This document shows, piece by piece, positions 34,318 through 42,598 of a stretch of DNA of 64,000 nt. A program made the position numbers and the translations under genes. The notes under the pieces were generated by a model. The model had not been told where the DNA came from. It saw nothing but the letters and a program-made list of their open reading frames with translations, and made no database searches. Source of the DNA: Clostridium sp. UBA4548 (GTDB lineage: Bacteria; Bacillota; Clostridia; Clostridiales; Clostridiaceae); the NCBI RefSeq assembly GCF_002387895.1, contig NZ_DGLI01000014.1, positions 62,001 to 126,000 of the forward strand, written 5' to 3'. How positions within the stretch are numbered: the stretch's first letter is position 1; the number at the start of each line of letters is the position of its first letter.

Positions 34318-35400
34318 ATGAAAGAAAAAAGAGGCATTATCATTGCTGGAGCAATCATAGGTATTTTATCTGTTTTATTAGTTTACTTTGGTAACCCTAG
34401 AAACATGGGAGCTTGTGTAGCATGTTTTATAAGGGATACTGCTGGAGCACTTGGATTACATAGAGCAGAAGTGGTGCAGTATATTAGGCCAGAAATTATA
34501 GGAATGGTTCTTGGGGCTTTTCTAATTTCTTTAGGATCAAAAGAATTTAAAGTAAAGGGAGGATCTTCTCCATTTTTAAGGTTTATTCTTGGTTTTGTTG
34601 TAATGGTAGGAGCTTTAATGTTCCTTGGATGTCCACTTAGGATGGTATTAAGACTTGCAGGTGGAGATCTAAATGCTTTAGTGGGACTACTTGGTTTTGC
34701 AGCAGGAATATTCTTAGGAATTCAATTCTTAAATAAAGGCTTTAGTTTAAAAAGAAATTATACTCAAACTACCATTGAAGGTTATGCATTGCCTTTAATT
34801 TCTATAGGATTACTAGCGTTAGCTATAATATCACCAGCTTTTATAATATTAAGTCAAAAGGGACCAGGTTCACAGCATGCACCAATTTATATAGCATTAG
34901 CTGCAGGATTAATTATTGGAGTTGTTGCTCAAAAAACAAGGCTTTGTATGGTTGGTGGAATAAGGGATTTAATCATGTTTAAAGATACTTATTTAATATC
35001 AGGATTTATCGCTATTTTTGTATTTACTTTAATAGGAAACCTAATATTAGGATATTTTAAACTAGGTTTCGCCGAACAATCAATAGCTCATGCAGATGGA
35101 TTATGGAACTTTTTAGGTATGGCGCTTGCAGGCTGGGCCTCTGTACTTTTAGGAGGATGTCCACTAAGACAACTAATTCTAGCTGGAGAAGGAAATGTGG
35201 ACTCTGCTATAACTATCATGGGAATGGTAGTGGGAGCAGCCTTTGTACACAACTTCAAACTAGCAGCTAGTGCACAAGGACCAACAGCAAATGGTAAGGT
35301 AGCTGTAATTATAGGCTTTGTAATACTAGGACTTATTTCCTACTTCAATATAGAAAAAACTATGAATTTTAAGATTAAAGGTGGTGTTTCTGTTGACTAA
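34318..35400 (+). CDS. yedE: YedE-family putative selenium transporter
   Basis: Membrane protein of 360 residues with about ten helices, made of two YeeE/YedE repeats. Each repeat carries the conserved Cys-Pro motif: FLGCPLRMVLRLAGGD and LLGGCPLRQLILAGEG. Early cysteines (GACVACFIRD) and AQKTRLCMVGGIRD are further family features. It is thought to import a selenium or sulfur compound, passing it to the adjacent CPxP carrier. The stop codon overlaps the start of the yedF-like gene. RBS AGGGGAG before the ATG. It is divergent from the desulfurase-like gene; the four genes together match a known genomic cluster for selenium traits. Confidence 0.92.
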   Translation: MKEKRGIIIAGAIIGILSVLLVYFGNPRNMGACVACFIRDTAGALGLHRAEVVQYIRPEIIGMVLGAFLISLGSKEFKVKGGSSPFLRFILGFVVMVGALMFLGCPLRMVLRLAGGDLNALVGLLGFAAGIFLGIQFLNKGFSLKRNYTQTTIEGYALPLISIGLLALAIISPAFIILSQKGPGSQHAPIYIALAAGLIIGVVAQKTRLCMVGGIRDLIMFKDTYLISGFIAIFVFTLIGNLILGYFKLGFAEQSIAHADGLWNFLGMALAGWASVLLGGCPLRQLILAGEGNVDSAITIMGMVVGAAFVHNFKLAASAQGPTANGKVAVIIGFVILGLISYFNIEKTMNFKIKGGVSVD

Positions 35401-35599
35401 GGTAGATGCAAGAGGGATGAGTTGTCCTCAACCAGTGATAATAGCTAAAAAGACAGCAGAAGGTAACCCAGGTGGGTTTCAAATTTTAGTAGACAATAAT
35501 ACAGCTAAAGAAAACGTAATGAGATTCTTAAAAAATGCAGGGTTTAGAGTAGAAGTTAAAAATATTAATGAAGATTATCTATTAAAGGCTTCAAAATAA
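35393..35599 (+). CDS. yedF: SirA/TusA-like sulfurtransferase (YedF type)
   Basis: Small cytoplasmic carrier of 68 residues with the TusA fold. The active-site motif is GMSCPQPVI (Cys near residue 10), where sulfane sulfur or selenium would be held. A TTG at 35393 is the likely start: AGGTGG lies about nine bases upstream and the frame overlaps the yedE stop. It is translationally coupled to yedE and abuts the DUF3343 gene. The longer YedF with a C-terminal domain is common elsewhere, so this is a short version, followed by a separate DUF3343 protein. Confidence 0.9.
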   Translation: MTKVDARGMSCPQPVIIAKKTAEGNPGGFQILVDNNTAKENVMRFLKNAGFRVEVKNINEDYLLKASK

Positions 35600-35836
35600 A
35601 TGGAATACATTGCTATATTCTTTACTCATTCTGGAGCTATCAAGTATCATAGATACCTAAATTCGGTAGGGATTAACAATGAAACCATGCCAGTACCAAG
35701 AAAGTTAAGCTCCAATTGTGGTATAGGAGTTAAATTTTCCAAACCAGGAACCATAGAAGATATCATTACAGAAGACATTGAGAAAATTTACAGATTAGAA
35801 AATAAAGTTCATTCTGTAATTTATAATTGTGATTAG
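35600..35836 (+). CDS. DUF3343 protein
   Basis: Small protein of 78 residues starting immediately after the yedF stop codon. The family pattern is seen in YIAIFFTHSGAIKYHRYLNSVGI, PVPRKLSSNCGIGVKF and a final VIYNC. The single central Cys (NCGIG) is conserved in the family. DUF3343 proteins travel with YedE/YedF and are thought to help selenium transfer, though no activity is proven. A separate ribosome site is weak, so expression probably depends on coupling to yedF. Operon ends at the terminator directly after the stop. Confidence 0.88.
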   Translation: MEYIAIFFTHSGAIKYHRYLNSVGINNETMPVPRKLSSNCGIGVKFSKPGTIEDIITEDIEKIYRLENKVHSVIYNCD

Positions 35837-35861
35837 GGAAGAAGCTTAGCTTCTTCCTTTT
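35837..35861 (+). terminator. Terminator of the yedE-yedF-DUF3343 operon
   Basis: A 9-bp stem GGAAGAAGC/GCTTCTTCC with a tiny loop, then TTTTC. Confidence 0.8.
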
Positions 35862-35897
35862 CAGTTTATAATAAGCTATTAAATTATATGAAATAAA

Positions 35898-35906
35898 TGG
35901 TATAAT
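35898..35906 (+). promoter_or_regulatory. Extended -10 promoter (TGGTATAAT)
   Basis: Matches TGnTATAAT about 35 bases ahead of the L7/L12-like gene. Confidence 0.5.
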
Positions 35907-35940
35907 TTACATAAGAAAACATATAGGGAGGAAATGGAAT

Positions 35941-36237
35941 ATGGACGAGAAATATCTTGTTATAATTATAGGGGTAGCGTTTATTACAATATTAACAAGT
36001 ATGGTTAGTGAACTAAAAAGTGATATTAATCGTATGAACCAAACTCTAGAGAAAATTGCAAAACAAGTTGGAGTGACTGGAACGGTAATTCAGAATATAG
36101 ATGAGGAACTTATAAATTTAATTTTACAAGGCAAGAAGATTAAGGCTATTAAAAGATATAGAATGGTTACAGGTATTGGGCTAAAAGAAGCTAAAGACTA
36201 TGTAGATTCTTTAGATGCCCAGCAGTTTAAGAAATAA
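35941..36237 (+). CDS. Membrane-anchored protein with ribosomal L7/L12-like C-terminal domain
   Basis: Protein of 98 residues: one N-terminal membrane helix (about 5-24), a short coiled coil (MVSELKSDINRMNQTLEKIAKQVG) and a C-terminal segment of about 45 residues. The C-terminal part resembles the L7/L12 C-terminal fold (INLILQGKKIKAIKRYRMVTGIGLKEAKDYVDSL). Similar small proteins occur in Firmicutes with unknown role. The L7/L12 domain binds translation factors in the ribosome, but a membrane-tethered copy has no assigned function. RBS GGGAGGAAATGG. It precedes a zinc-ribbon gene in the same direction. Confidence 0.8.
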   Translation: MDEKYLVIIIGVAFITILTSMVSELKSDINRMNQTLEKIAKQVGVTGTVIQNIDEELINLILQGKKIKAIKRYRMVTGIGLKEAKDYVDSLDAQQFKK

Positions 36238-36309
36238 AAAGCATCTAAATCCATTGCAAATAGGAGTTGTAAACTTGCCCAAATAAGTAGTGTATGGAGG
36301 ATAAAATAA

Positions 36310-36627
36310 ATGTATTGTAATAAATGTAAAGCAGAGTATATAGATGGAATTGAATTATGCCCTGAGTGTGGTAGAAAATTAGCAGAAAATCAACATTCTA
36401 TCAAAGAACAGGTAGCTGAATATCAAGAATTAATAACCGTTGCTATTACTACTAATTATTTCTTAGTACCTTTAGCTAAATCAATTTTAGAGTCTGAAGG
36501 TATAAACTATTTCGTAAAGGGTGAACATCTTATGAATATGCCACGGTTCATGATACCAATTGAAATACAAGTGACAAAAGAAGATGAGGAATTGGCAAGG
36601 GAACTTTTAAAGGACTTAGACTTATAG
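36310..36627 (+). CDS. Zinc-ribbon protein with DUF2007-type domain
   Basis: Cytoplasmic protein of 105 residues. The N-terminus is a zinc ribbon (MYCNKCKAEYIDGIELCPECGRKL, two C-x2-C pairs). The C-terminal domain (about 38-105, LITVAITTNYFLVPLAKSILESEGINYFVKGEHL...EIQVTKEDEELARELLKDL) matches the DUF2007 putative signal-transducing fold related to PII-like proteins. It may sense a small ligand, but no ligand is known. GGAGG precedes the ATG. It could share a transcript with the preceding L7/L12-like gene (72-base gap, no terminator). Confidence 0.85.
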   Translation: MYCNKCKAEYIDGIELCPECGRKLAENQHSIKEQVAEYQELITVAITTNYFLVPLAKSILESEGINYFVKGEHLMNMPRFMIPIEIQVTKEDEELARELLKDLDL

Positions 36628-36690
36628 TATAAAGCTGCACTTATTATTAATAAAGGAATAAGTCAATGATTATAAAAGGAGGGAGAAGTA

Positions 36691-37218
36691 ATGATAGGTC
36701 TAAAGAGAGGACGTGTAGAACTACAAGAATATACAGATGAATGGAGTAGTTTATATAAAATAGAAGAAGAAACTCTTAAAAATTTAATAAAAGAGTATTT
36801 TATAGATATACAACATATAGGTAGTACTTCAGTGGAAGAACTTAAAGCTAAGCCAATTATTGATATTATAATTGGAGTTAAGAATTTTAATGACATAGAG
36901 AAGATTGTTGGAAAACTACAGCAAGGGGGATACATTTATAGACCGAATGCAAGCACTAAGGAAAGAATTTTATTTGTAAAGGGGTCTGAGGAAGAAAGAA
37001 CTCATCACATTCACATAGTTCAATGGATGGATGAAGAGTGGAATAACAATATTTTATTTAGAGATTATCTAAGAAAATATAGTAAAGTGGCAAAGGAGTA
37101 TTCTGAACTTAAGGATAGACTTGCGGAGTTATTTACAGAAGATAGAAATTCCTATACCAGGGGTAAAAATCAGTTTATCCAAGGGGTTATTGAAAGAGCG
37201 AAGAAAGAGCTTTTATAA
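36691..37218 (+). CDS. GrpB/UPF0157 family nucleotidyltransferase-like protein
   Basis: Cytoplasmic protein of 175 residues in the GrpB family, a nucleotidyltransferase-like fold. The core motif HIGSTSVEELKAKPIIDIIIGV (about residues 46-67) carries the G-S-T and the paired acids of the fold. The RTHHIHIVQ segment follows. Despite the name it is unrelated to GrpE. Some relatives are fused to dephospho-CoA kinase, but no biochemical role is settled. GGAGG lies well before the ATG. It is followed by a phosphotransferase-fold gene with no terminator between. Confidence 0.9.
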   Translation: MIGLKRGRVELQEYTDEWSSLYKIEEETLKNLIKEYFIDIQHIGSTSVEELKAKPIIDIIIGVKNFNDIEKIVGKLQQGGYIYRPNASTKERILFVKGSEEERTHHIHIVQWMDEEWNNNILFRDYLRKYSKVAKEYSELKDRLAELFTEDRNSYTRGKNQFIQGVIERAKKELL

Positions 37219-37291
37219 AATAAAACAGTATACTCCATAAATCGGCTATAGGTTATAGAAAGGCAAATTTATGTGATAATAAGGGGAAAAC

Positions 37292-38242
37292 ATGAGAGGA
37301 TTATATACACAGAAAATCATAGATAATAATAGAATAGATATGATTAAGAGCATTTTAGAAAAGATTAAACCTGAAATTACAGAGAAGTTATCTATGGAGC
37401 AATTTCATGACGATGGGGAAGGTGTAAATAGGGTTTATAATGTTTATAAGATAATATCAGGAGAGAAAATATATATTCTTAAGAAGTCAGAGGATAATGA
37501 AATAGAGGTTTATGAAAAGTTTCTTTTAAATAAGAATCTTCCTGTGCCGAAATTAGAGGGATGGACATGTGTTGGTAACACCAAGTGGATATTAATGGAA
37601 TATATTGAGGGACAAGATTTAAGAAACTTTAATGAAAGTATGGCACATGGTTGTGCTGAAAGTCTTACTGAAATATTCAATACTTACTGGCAGGAAAGTG
37701 ACTTCGAAGAGAATAAGCTGGATAACAGATTTGAAAGATATTGGACAAGAATCAATAAAAGGGCACAATGCCTTAAAAATGAGCCTAAACTATCTTCTGC
37801 TTATAGAGTTTTTTTAAACAGACAATTAGTATGTCCAAGAACCTTGTGTAATGGTGATTTTTTGCAGTTCAACGGAATAGAAAGTAAGGGGTCTATATTT
37901 TTAATAGACTGGGCTTTTTCAGGGATTATGCCTTACTCTTTAGACATTGCTCGATTGATAAGTCATGGTTCAGAGAAATACTTTCCTTTTCCATTTTATA
38001 TGACCGATGAATATAGAAAGATTTTCGTAAAAGGCGTTTATGAGAAATTGATACATAAACCCAATTACAGGCAGTTTACTTGGGATGTAATACTTTCATG
38101 TTTAAATGAGTGCATTGAATTTATTGAAAGAGAGTTAAATGATGACACCATGGAAAGAGATGAAGGCTTTTATTACTATTATAAAAAGGCAGAGACTTTG
38201 GCAGACATTATTTTAAGGGGTAAAGAGCACCTGGTAGTTTAG
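37292..38242 (+). CDS. Aminoglycoside phosphotransferase-fold protein
   Basis: Kinase-like protein of 316 residues. It has an N-lobe with a candidate ATP lysine (KIYILKKSEDNE), a hinge ILMEYIEGQDLRNF (about 90-105), a catalytic loop LCNGDFLQFNG (about 187-197) and the metal-binding IDWAFSG. In the usual Brenner motif H-x-D-x4-N the first residue is His; here it is Asn, while the catalytic Asp and the metal Asn are kept. Activity on an aminoglycoside cannot be claimed; homoserine, choline or unknown metabolites are possible. Probably in one transcript with grpB-like gene. Ends at a terminator. Confidence 0.8.
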   Translation: MRGLYTQKIIDNNRIDMIKSILEKIKPEITEKLSMEQFHDDGEGVNRVYNVYKIISGEKIYILKKSEDNEIEVYEKFLLNKNLPVPKLEGWTCVGNTKWILMEYIEGQDLRNFNESMAHGCAESLTEIFNTYWQESDFEENKLDNRFERYWTRINKRAQCLKNEPKLSSAYRVFLNRQLVCPRTLCNGDFLQFNGIESKGSIFLIDWAFSGIMPYSLDIARLISHGSEKYFPFPFYMTDEYRKIFVKGVYEKLIHKPNYRQFTWDVILSCLNECIEFIERELNDDTMERDEGFYYYYKKAETLADIILRGKEHLVV

Positions 38243-38282
38243 AGCAATAGCAATAAATAAATTTAATTTAGTTGTATAAATT

Positions 38283-38317
38283 AAAGCATTAAGACTGAAA
38301 ATCTTAATGCTTTTCTA
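38283..38317 (+). terminator. Intrinsic terminator after the phosphotransferase gene
   Basis: Stem AAAGCATTAAGA with TCTTAATGCTTTT (38284-38295 and 38302-38314), T-ending. Confidence 0.8.
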
Positions 38318-38417
38318 TTAGTTTATAAGTAAGACTACAGTTATTTTATAAAGGAAATCATCTTAATTTTCTTTACAACTTTTAAGAATTAAGAAAATTA
38401 AGTTTGGTTAAAAGTCC

Positions 38418-40067
38418 TTATTTTATTAGCTTCAGCACTTCATTATAATACTCATCTTTAGTAGTGTACTTGTCTTCCACAGATACCTTCAACACATGTC
38501 CATCACCGTTTTTTAGATTATCTATTATTTTGGATATATCATCTTTTACTATTACCTGAGGGGTTATTACTATTTTACTGACCAAGGTTCCGCTAATATC
38601 TACTACCTTTGAATTTTGAATAGTGGCAATAAGATTAGAATTTGGAAGAACTGTGGAGATTGCGAAATCACTGTCATAATAATCCATTAAAGTAAATTTA
38701 CCATTAGATATAACAGTACACAAATCTTGGTCAATTACAGGTTTAAGTATTTCATTAACTATATCGCTATTAAAAAATTTATCATATAAAATGAAAACTT
38801 TACCCTTATATTTATTCATTCCTTTAATGTCAACTCTATTGTCTTGAAAAACATGATATTTAGATAAAGGATACAATTTTTCTAGTGAGGCTATTGAAGA
38901 TGTAACTTCAGCTATTGATGGACGGTTTATCCCTTTAAAGTGATTTATGTAGGCATTATTAATCTCATTTTTCTCTATTATCTTATAATCGTAGTAATTT
39001 ATATCACTAGGTAATACAAATGATAAAATCTTCATCAGTAAGTGTGCATCGTAGGCACGTCTGAGATCTAGTATAAGATAATCAGATTCATTTATTTTTG
39101 ATAACAATTTATCTATTCCTTCAGGAGAGTTCACATACTGATTATCTTGATTAATTGCAGAAAAATCTAAAGCTATAATCTTATTTTCCTCAGAGGTATT
39201 TAAAAATTTTCCTTGCACATTATTTTCTGTATCTATAACAAAGTTTGCTTCAAAGGATTTAAATCCATTTTCTAATATTGGTTTTTTAGAATCAAAGAGC
39301 AGAACTTCAGTTTTCTTTTCTTTGCCAACGGAGTTTTTTATAACAATTTCTTTAGGTAGATTGCTTCTAACCTCGAAAGGTGAGGGAACTATATACTTTT
39401 CATAGTCATAGTCATAAACTCTATCATATTTATCATACTTCTCATTAAATGGAATAGTTTTTCCATATTCATCTACAGATATACCATTTATGCTAATTAC
39501 CTCGTCACCAACATGAACTTCAGGATTTTGACTCATGGTGATATAATAACTTCCATTAATATAGGAAGCGGCTATATTACAAGTGTAGCGTTGTTTAAAT
39601 AAATTGCCTCTATGTTCCTTTTGGATAGCTTCCCACTTTGATTTTATTTCATTGGGTTTTTTCAAGTTAGTTTTCTTTGAAGCTTCAGGATTTTCATATA
39701 AATAAGTATAGGGTATATCATACTGATCTGTACTAACATTAATATCAGCTCGACCATAGGTAAGTCTTTGTAGTTGAAGATATATGGCATCATAGAATTC
39801 CTTATCTGAAGAAGTCTTAGAAATGGAATTAACGATTTTACTTTTTTCTTTCATAAAATCTTGTCCATTATCTGCTTTTACTTCATAAAGGTAGGGGTAA
39901 GTTTTTTCTATAAAATCTATTAAGTAATTTGCATCTACCTTCTTTTCATCATAGGAAAGCCCTTCTTTAGTTGAGTATTTAATATCACCAAGAGAATATA
40001 TACCTAATAGCATGACCACTAAAAAAACACCTAAAACAATAAAGAGTTTTAATTTTCTATTATTCAT
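38418..40067 (-). CDS. Membrane-anchored S41-like peptidase homologue
   Basis: Protein of 549 residues with one N-terminal membrane helix (about 7-28) and an extracellular body. It contains a PDZ-like strand (VISINGISVDEYGKTIP, about 185-200) and an S41/CtpA-type core: DYLILDLRRAYDAHLL, then GKVFILYDKFFNSDIVNEI and a later NGKFTLMDYY. In active S41 peptidases the serine follows such a GKV.VL.D..T.S pattern and a lysine comes about 25 residues later; both positions are plausible here (Ser in FFNSD, Lys in NGKF), but surrounding residues are atypical, so activity is uncertain. The start at 40067 follows AAGGTGG; the GTG further upstream lies in it. Confidence 0.65.
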   Translation of the reverse strand: MNNRKLKLFIVLGVFLVVMLLGIYSLGDIKYSTKEGLSYDEKKVDANYLIDFIEKTYPYLYEVKADNGQDFMKEKSKIVNSISKTSSDKEFYDAIYLQLQRLTYGRADINVSTDQYDIPYTYLYENPEASKKTNLKKPNEIKSKWEAIQKEHRGNLFKQRYTCNIAASYINGSYYITMSQNPEVHVGDEVISINGISVDEYGKTIPFNEKYDKYDRVYDYDYEKYIVPSPFEVRSNLPKEIVIKNSVGKEKKTEVLLFDSKKPILENGFKSFEANFVIDTENNVQGKFLNTSEENKIIALDFSAINQDNQYVNSPEGIDKLLSKINESDYLILDLRRAYDAHLLMKILSFVLPSDINYYDYKIIEKNEINNAYINHFKGINRPSIAEVTSSIASLEKLYPLSKYHVFQDNRVDIKGMNKYKGKVFILYDKFFNSDIVNEILKPVIDQDLCTVISNGKFTLMDYYDSDFAISTVLPNSNLIATIQNSKVVDISGTLVSKIVITPQVIVKDDISKIIDNLKNGDGHVLKVSVEDKYTTKDEYYNEVLKLIK

Positions 40068-40298
40068 TAAGTTAACCACCTTCTAAAAGTATAAGTTATA
40101 TAATTGAAAATATTGAAAATTCAGTATAATTTTATTATAAAATAATAAAGTTGATTTATAAAGAAAAACTTAAAAGATAGTAATTACTAATTTATCTTAG
40201 TAGTTACCCTGTGATTCACTGAAAATTGCAATGCATAGGTTTTAAATTGTAGAGAAGGCTAATATAGAATAAAATTTATCGGAGGAGTGAATTTAATT

Positions 40299-40673
40299 AT
40301 GAAAGCTAAAAGAATCATTGTCTTAGCAGCAATTTTCATAATGGTTTTTACAGTGACTGCTTTTGCAAAGCAAGCTCCTAATAATATGTTTCTTGGAGAA
40401 ATAATAGAGGTAACTATGGACTCTAAGCAAGAGAATACAATGTTATTAGTTAAGGGTTACTTAAAAAGCTGTGAGGTATTTCCACAGGAACTAGTTGCAG
40501 TTGTTTCTAAGGATACTAAGCTTACCACAAGCTGTGGTAAAGAGATTAATGAAATTAAATTTGAAAAAGGGGATAATGTTTTTATAGAACTTAATCCAGC
40601 AATGACATTTTCAATTCCACCACAATCTTCAGCAGTGAAAATTCAAGTAAGTAAACCTGCAAAAACTAACTAA
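40299..40673 (+). CDS. Small secreted protein of unknown function
   Basis: Exported protein of 124 residues with a signal peptide (MKAKRIIVLAAIFIMVFTVTAFA, cleavage after AFA). The mature part is a compact beta-type domain with two cysteines (LKSCEVFPQE and TTSCGKEI) that may form a disulfide and ends in a Lys-rich tail. The sequence reads like a small OB-type or DUF-type extracellular domain (GEIIEVTMDSKQENTMLLVKGYL). GGAGGAG lies upstream; the GTG at 40287 is within it, so the ATG at 40299 is used. Single gene with a strong terminator. No function assigned. Confidence 0.7.
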   Translation: MKAKRIIVLAAIFIMVFTVTAFAKQAPNNMFLGEIIEVTMDSKQENTMLLVKGYLKSCEVFPQELVAVVSKDTKLTTSCGKEINEIKFEKGDNVFIELNPAMTFSIPPQSSAVKIQVSKPAKTN

Positions 40674-40715
40674 AGAAAATCCTATGCAGTTAAAACTGTG
40701 TAGGATTTTCTATTT
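40674..40715 (+). terminator. Intrinsic terminator of the small secreted protein gene
   Basis: A 17-bp stem (40674-40690 with 40695-40711, one wobble) and a 4-base loop directly after the stop codon. Confidence 0.85.
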
Positions 40716-40965
40716 ATTGTTAACAACTTTTAAATTCACACAGACACCCTGGTTATGTAGAATATAAAGTAAAAATATCCATATAACTATAAGGTGTGGA
40801 AAATTAATCATACTTTGGAGTATAATCTGACCCTTATTATAGAAAAATAAACTTAAAAATTAATGGTTAGTTATTATGGATAAACTTCTTCCAAGGTTAT
40901 TAATTAAAATGAGTTTATTAAAAGTAAGCTCATTGACCACTATTAAGTTATAGAGGGTGTTGAAA

Positions 40966-41697
40966 ATGAAAAAAGGCCTAAAAGTACTTGTAACGTGTTG
41001 TGCAATATCAATAGTTTTTGCAGGTTGTCAAAGTAAAAATGAAGATAGTGGGTCTTCAATGCCGGTTAATAATTCCATATCGAGTGCTGCGGCTAATGTG
41101 CCTGAGGGGTATAAGGCCATAGGTGAGATTAGAGAGAAAAATATATACTTGTTTGGAAAAGAAGGAGAAAAAGCTGGTTATGAAAAGATTATTGTTCAGG
41201 GCAATGGAAGTAAGAAAGAATTTGACTGGAAGAGTGTGAGGAATACACCAACTATTGCACTTTGTGATCTGAATAATGATGGCAAGGAAGAATTAATCAT
41301 CATACTTACAACTGGATATGGCACAGGATTTCTTGAGCAAAAAATACATGTGGTAAACTTAGAAAATATGAGTGAGTATGAGGTTAAGAGTCCAGTAGAC
41401 ATAGCAAGGAGTAATATCAAAGTAAGCCTGTGTTCTGAGAAGGTTATATTTTCCTTAAATGAAAAAGAGGTTAGTTATTCAATAAAGGATAAGATTAAAA
41501 CTACTGCTGAGGAAGAATTTAAAAATCTAACTTACGGTACTTTTATAATGTATTACTTAGAAGATAATAAAATTAAAGCAAAAATAGATGCAGCTATAAG
41601 TCCTAATTTTTCTTTAGCAGAATTTGAAATTACTTACAAATACTCAGAAGAAGGTTTTATACCAGAAAATCTTAAGATAGATAAGGATAAAAAGTAA
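40966..41697 (+). CDS. Lipoprotein with FG-GAP-like/VCBS-like segment
   Basis: Surface lipoprotein of 243 residues. The signal peptide ends in a lipobox, IVFAGC (Cys at about residue 21), followed by a Ser/Asn-rich spacer. Central residues ALCDLNNDGKEELIIILTTGYGTGFL show the DxNxDGxxEL calcium-loop pattern of FG-GAP/VCBS-type repeats. The remainder alternates strands and predicts a beta-sandwich. The ATG at 40966 is eight bases after AGAGGG. It is a single gene next to the kdp region but points the opposite way. Role unknown, perhaps ligand binding at the cell surface. Confidence 0.75.
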   Translation: MKKGLKVLVTCCAISIVFAGCQSKNEDSGSSMPVNNSISSAAANVPEGYKAIGEIREKNIYLFGKEGEKAGYEKIIVQGNGSKKEFDWKSVRNTPTIALCDLNNDGKEELIIILTTGYGTGFLEQKIHVVNLENMSEYEVKSPVDIARSNIKVSLCSEKVIFSLNEKEVSYSIKDKIKTTAEEEFKNLTYGTFIMYYLEDNKIKAKIDAAISPNFSLAEFEITYKYSEEGFIPENLKIDKDKK

Positions 41698-41883
41698 TAG
41701 GTTATTTAAATTAATTAAATAAATTTTACAATGAATGTCTTATATTATTGCTAAGAATAGTGTACTAAGGTCAAGAAGAAACTTATAGATAAATATATTT
41801 TAAATTTAACTAAGCATGTTGTAGGTTAGTAAGATTGATACTTATCATTAAATGTTATATGTTTTCAATATTAACGTGTTTTA

Positions 41884-41931
41884 AAAGAGCACATGAAATT
41901 TTATTTGAAAGTAAACTCTCATGTGTTCTTT
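41884..41931 (-). terminator. Terminator of the kdpFABC operon
   Basis: Arms 41884-41896 and 41919-41931 are complementary over 13 bases with one mismatch; on the minus strand the 3' arm ends CTCTTTTAAAA. Confidence 0.75.
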
Positions 41932-41941
41932 ATAAATTTTA

Positions 41942-42568
41942 TTATTTATTATTTAGAAGTTTAAATACTTCCATATTAGCCTTTACCACATTTACTCTAG
42001 GTTCCCCAAAAATTCTAACCTGTCTATCTTCTGTGCTCTTATCTATTATTACATTTAATTCTGCTTCACTGATGCCAGAAGCTTTAGCTATAGCAGGAAC
42101 CTGGATTTGTGCAGCCTTAATACTTATATGAGGATCAAGCCCAGAACCTGAAGCGGTTAATAGGTCCGTGGGAATATCCTCTTTTTTAATATTAGGATTT
42201 GCCTTTAAAAACTCATCAATATCCTTTTGAACTCTTTCTGCTAAAGCTGGATTGCTTGGAGCTAGATTTTCAGAACCTGAAGCAACTCCAGCATAAGCTG
42301 TTTTCCCATTTTTATCAGGTTTTGTATCTTCTGCTGTGTAGGTATTGTAGTTTACCGCAGAGGGTCTTCCTTTAAAAAATTTTTCGTCACTAAAATTTTG
42401 ACCTAGTACCTCAGAACCCACTGGATTTCCATTTATTTTTGCAATACTTCCATTAGCTTGTTTCGGGAAAACGACCTGACTTAGTCCTGTCATAACAAGG
42501 GGGTACCCAATTCCACATATAATAAACAAGATTATACTTAACAGAAATGCTTTTTTAATTATTTTCAT
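41942..42568 (-). CDS. kdpC: Potassium-transporting ATPase subunit C
   Basis: Single-helix subunit of the high-affinity KdpFABC potassium pump, 208 residues (typical about 190-200). It has the N-terminal membrane helix (AFLLSIILFIICGIGYPLVMTGLSQVVFPKQANGS) and the conserved LGQNFSDEKFFKGRPSAVNYN segment. The C-terminal DLLTASGSGLDPHISIKAA and FGEPRVNVVKANMEVFKLL motifs are intact. KdpC helps assembly and coupling of KdpA and KdpB. It begins about 30 bases after the kdpB stop, in the same operon, which ends at a hairpin just after this gene. Confidence 0.97.
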   Translation of the reverse strand: MKIIKKAFLLSIILFIICGIGYPLVMTGLSQVVFPKQANGSIAKINGNPVGSEVLGQNFSDEKFFKGRPSAVNYNTYTAEDTKPDKNGKTAYAGVASGSENLAPSNPALAERVQKDIDEFLKANPNIKKEDIPTDLLTASGSGLDPHISIKAAQIQVPAIAKASGISEAELNVIIDKSTEDRQVRIFGEPRVNVVKANMEVFKLLNNK

Positions 42569-42598
42569 ACTAGTTCATCCTTTCACCTATAGGCCTCC

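Noticed and set aside
41835..42131. Plus-strand frame over the end of kdpC
   Set aside because: Overlaps the firm kdpC gene and the operon terminator, with no ribosome site.
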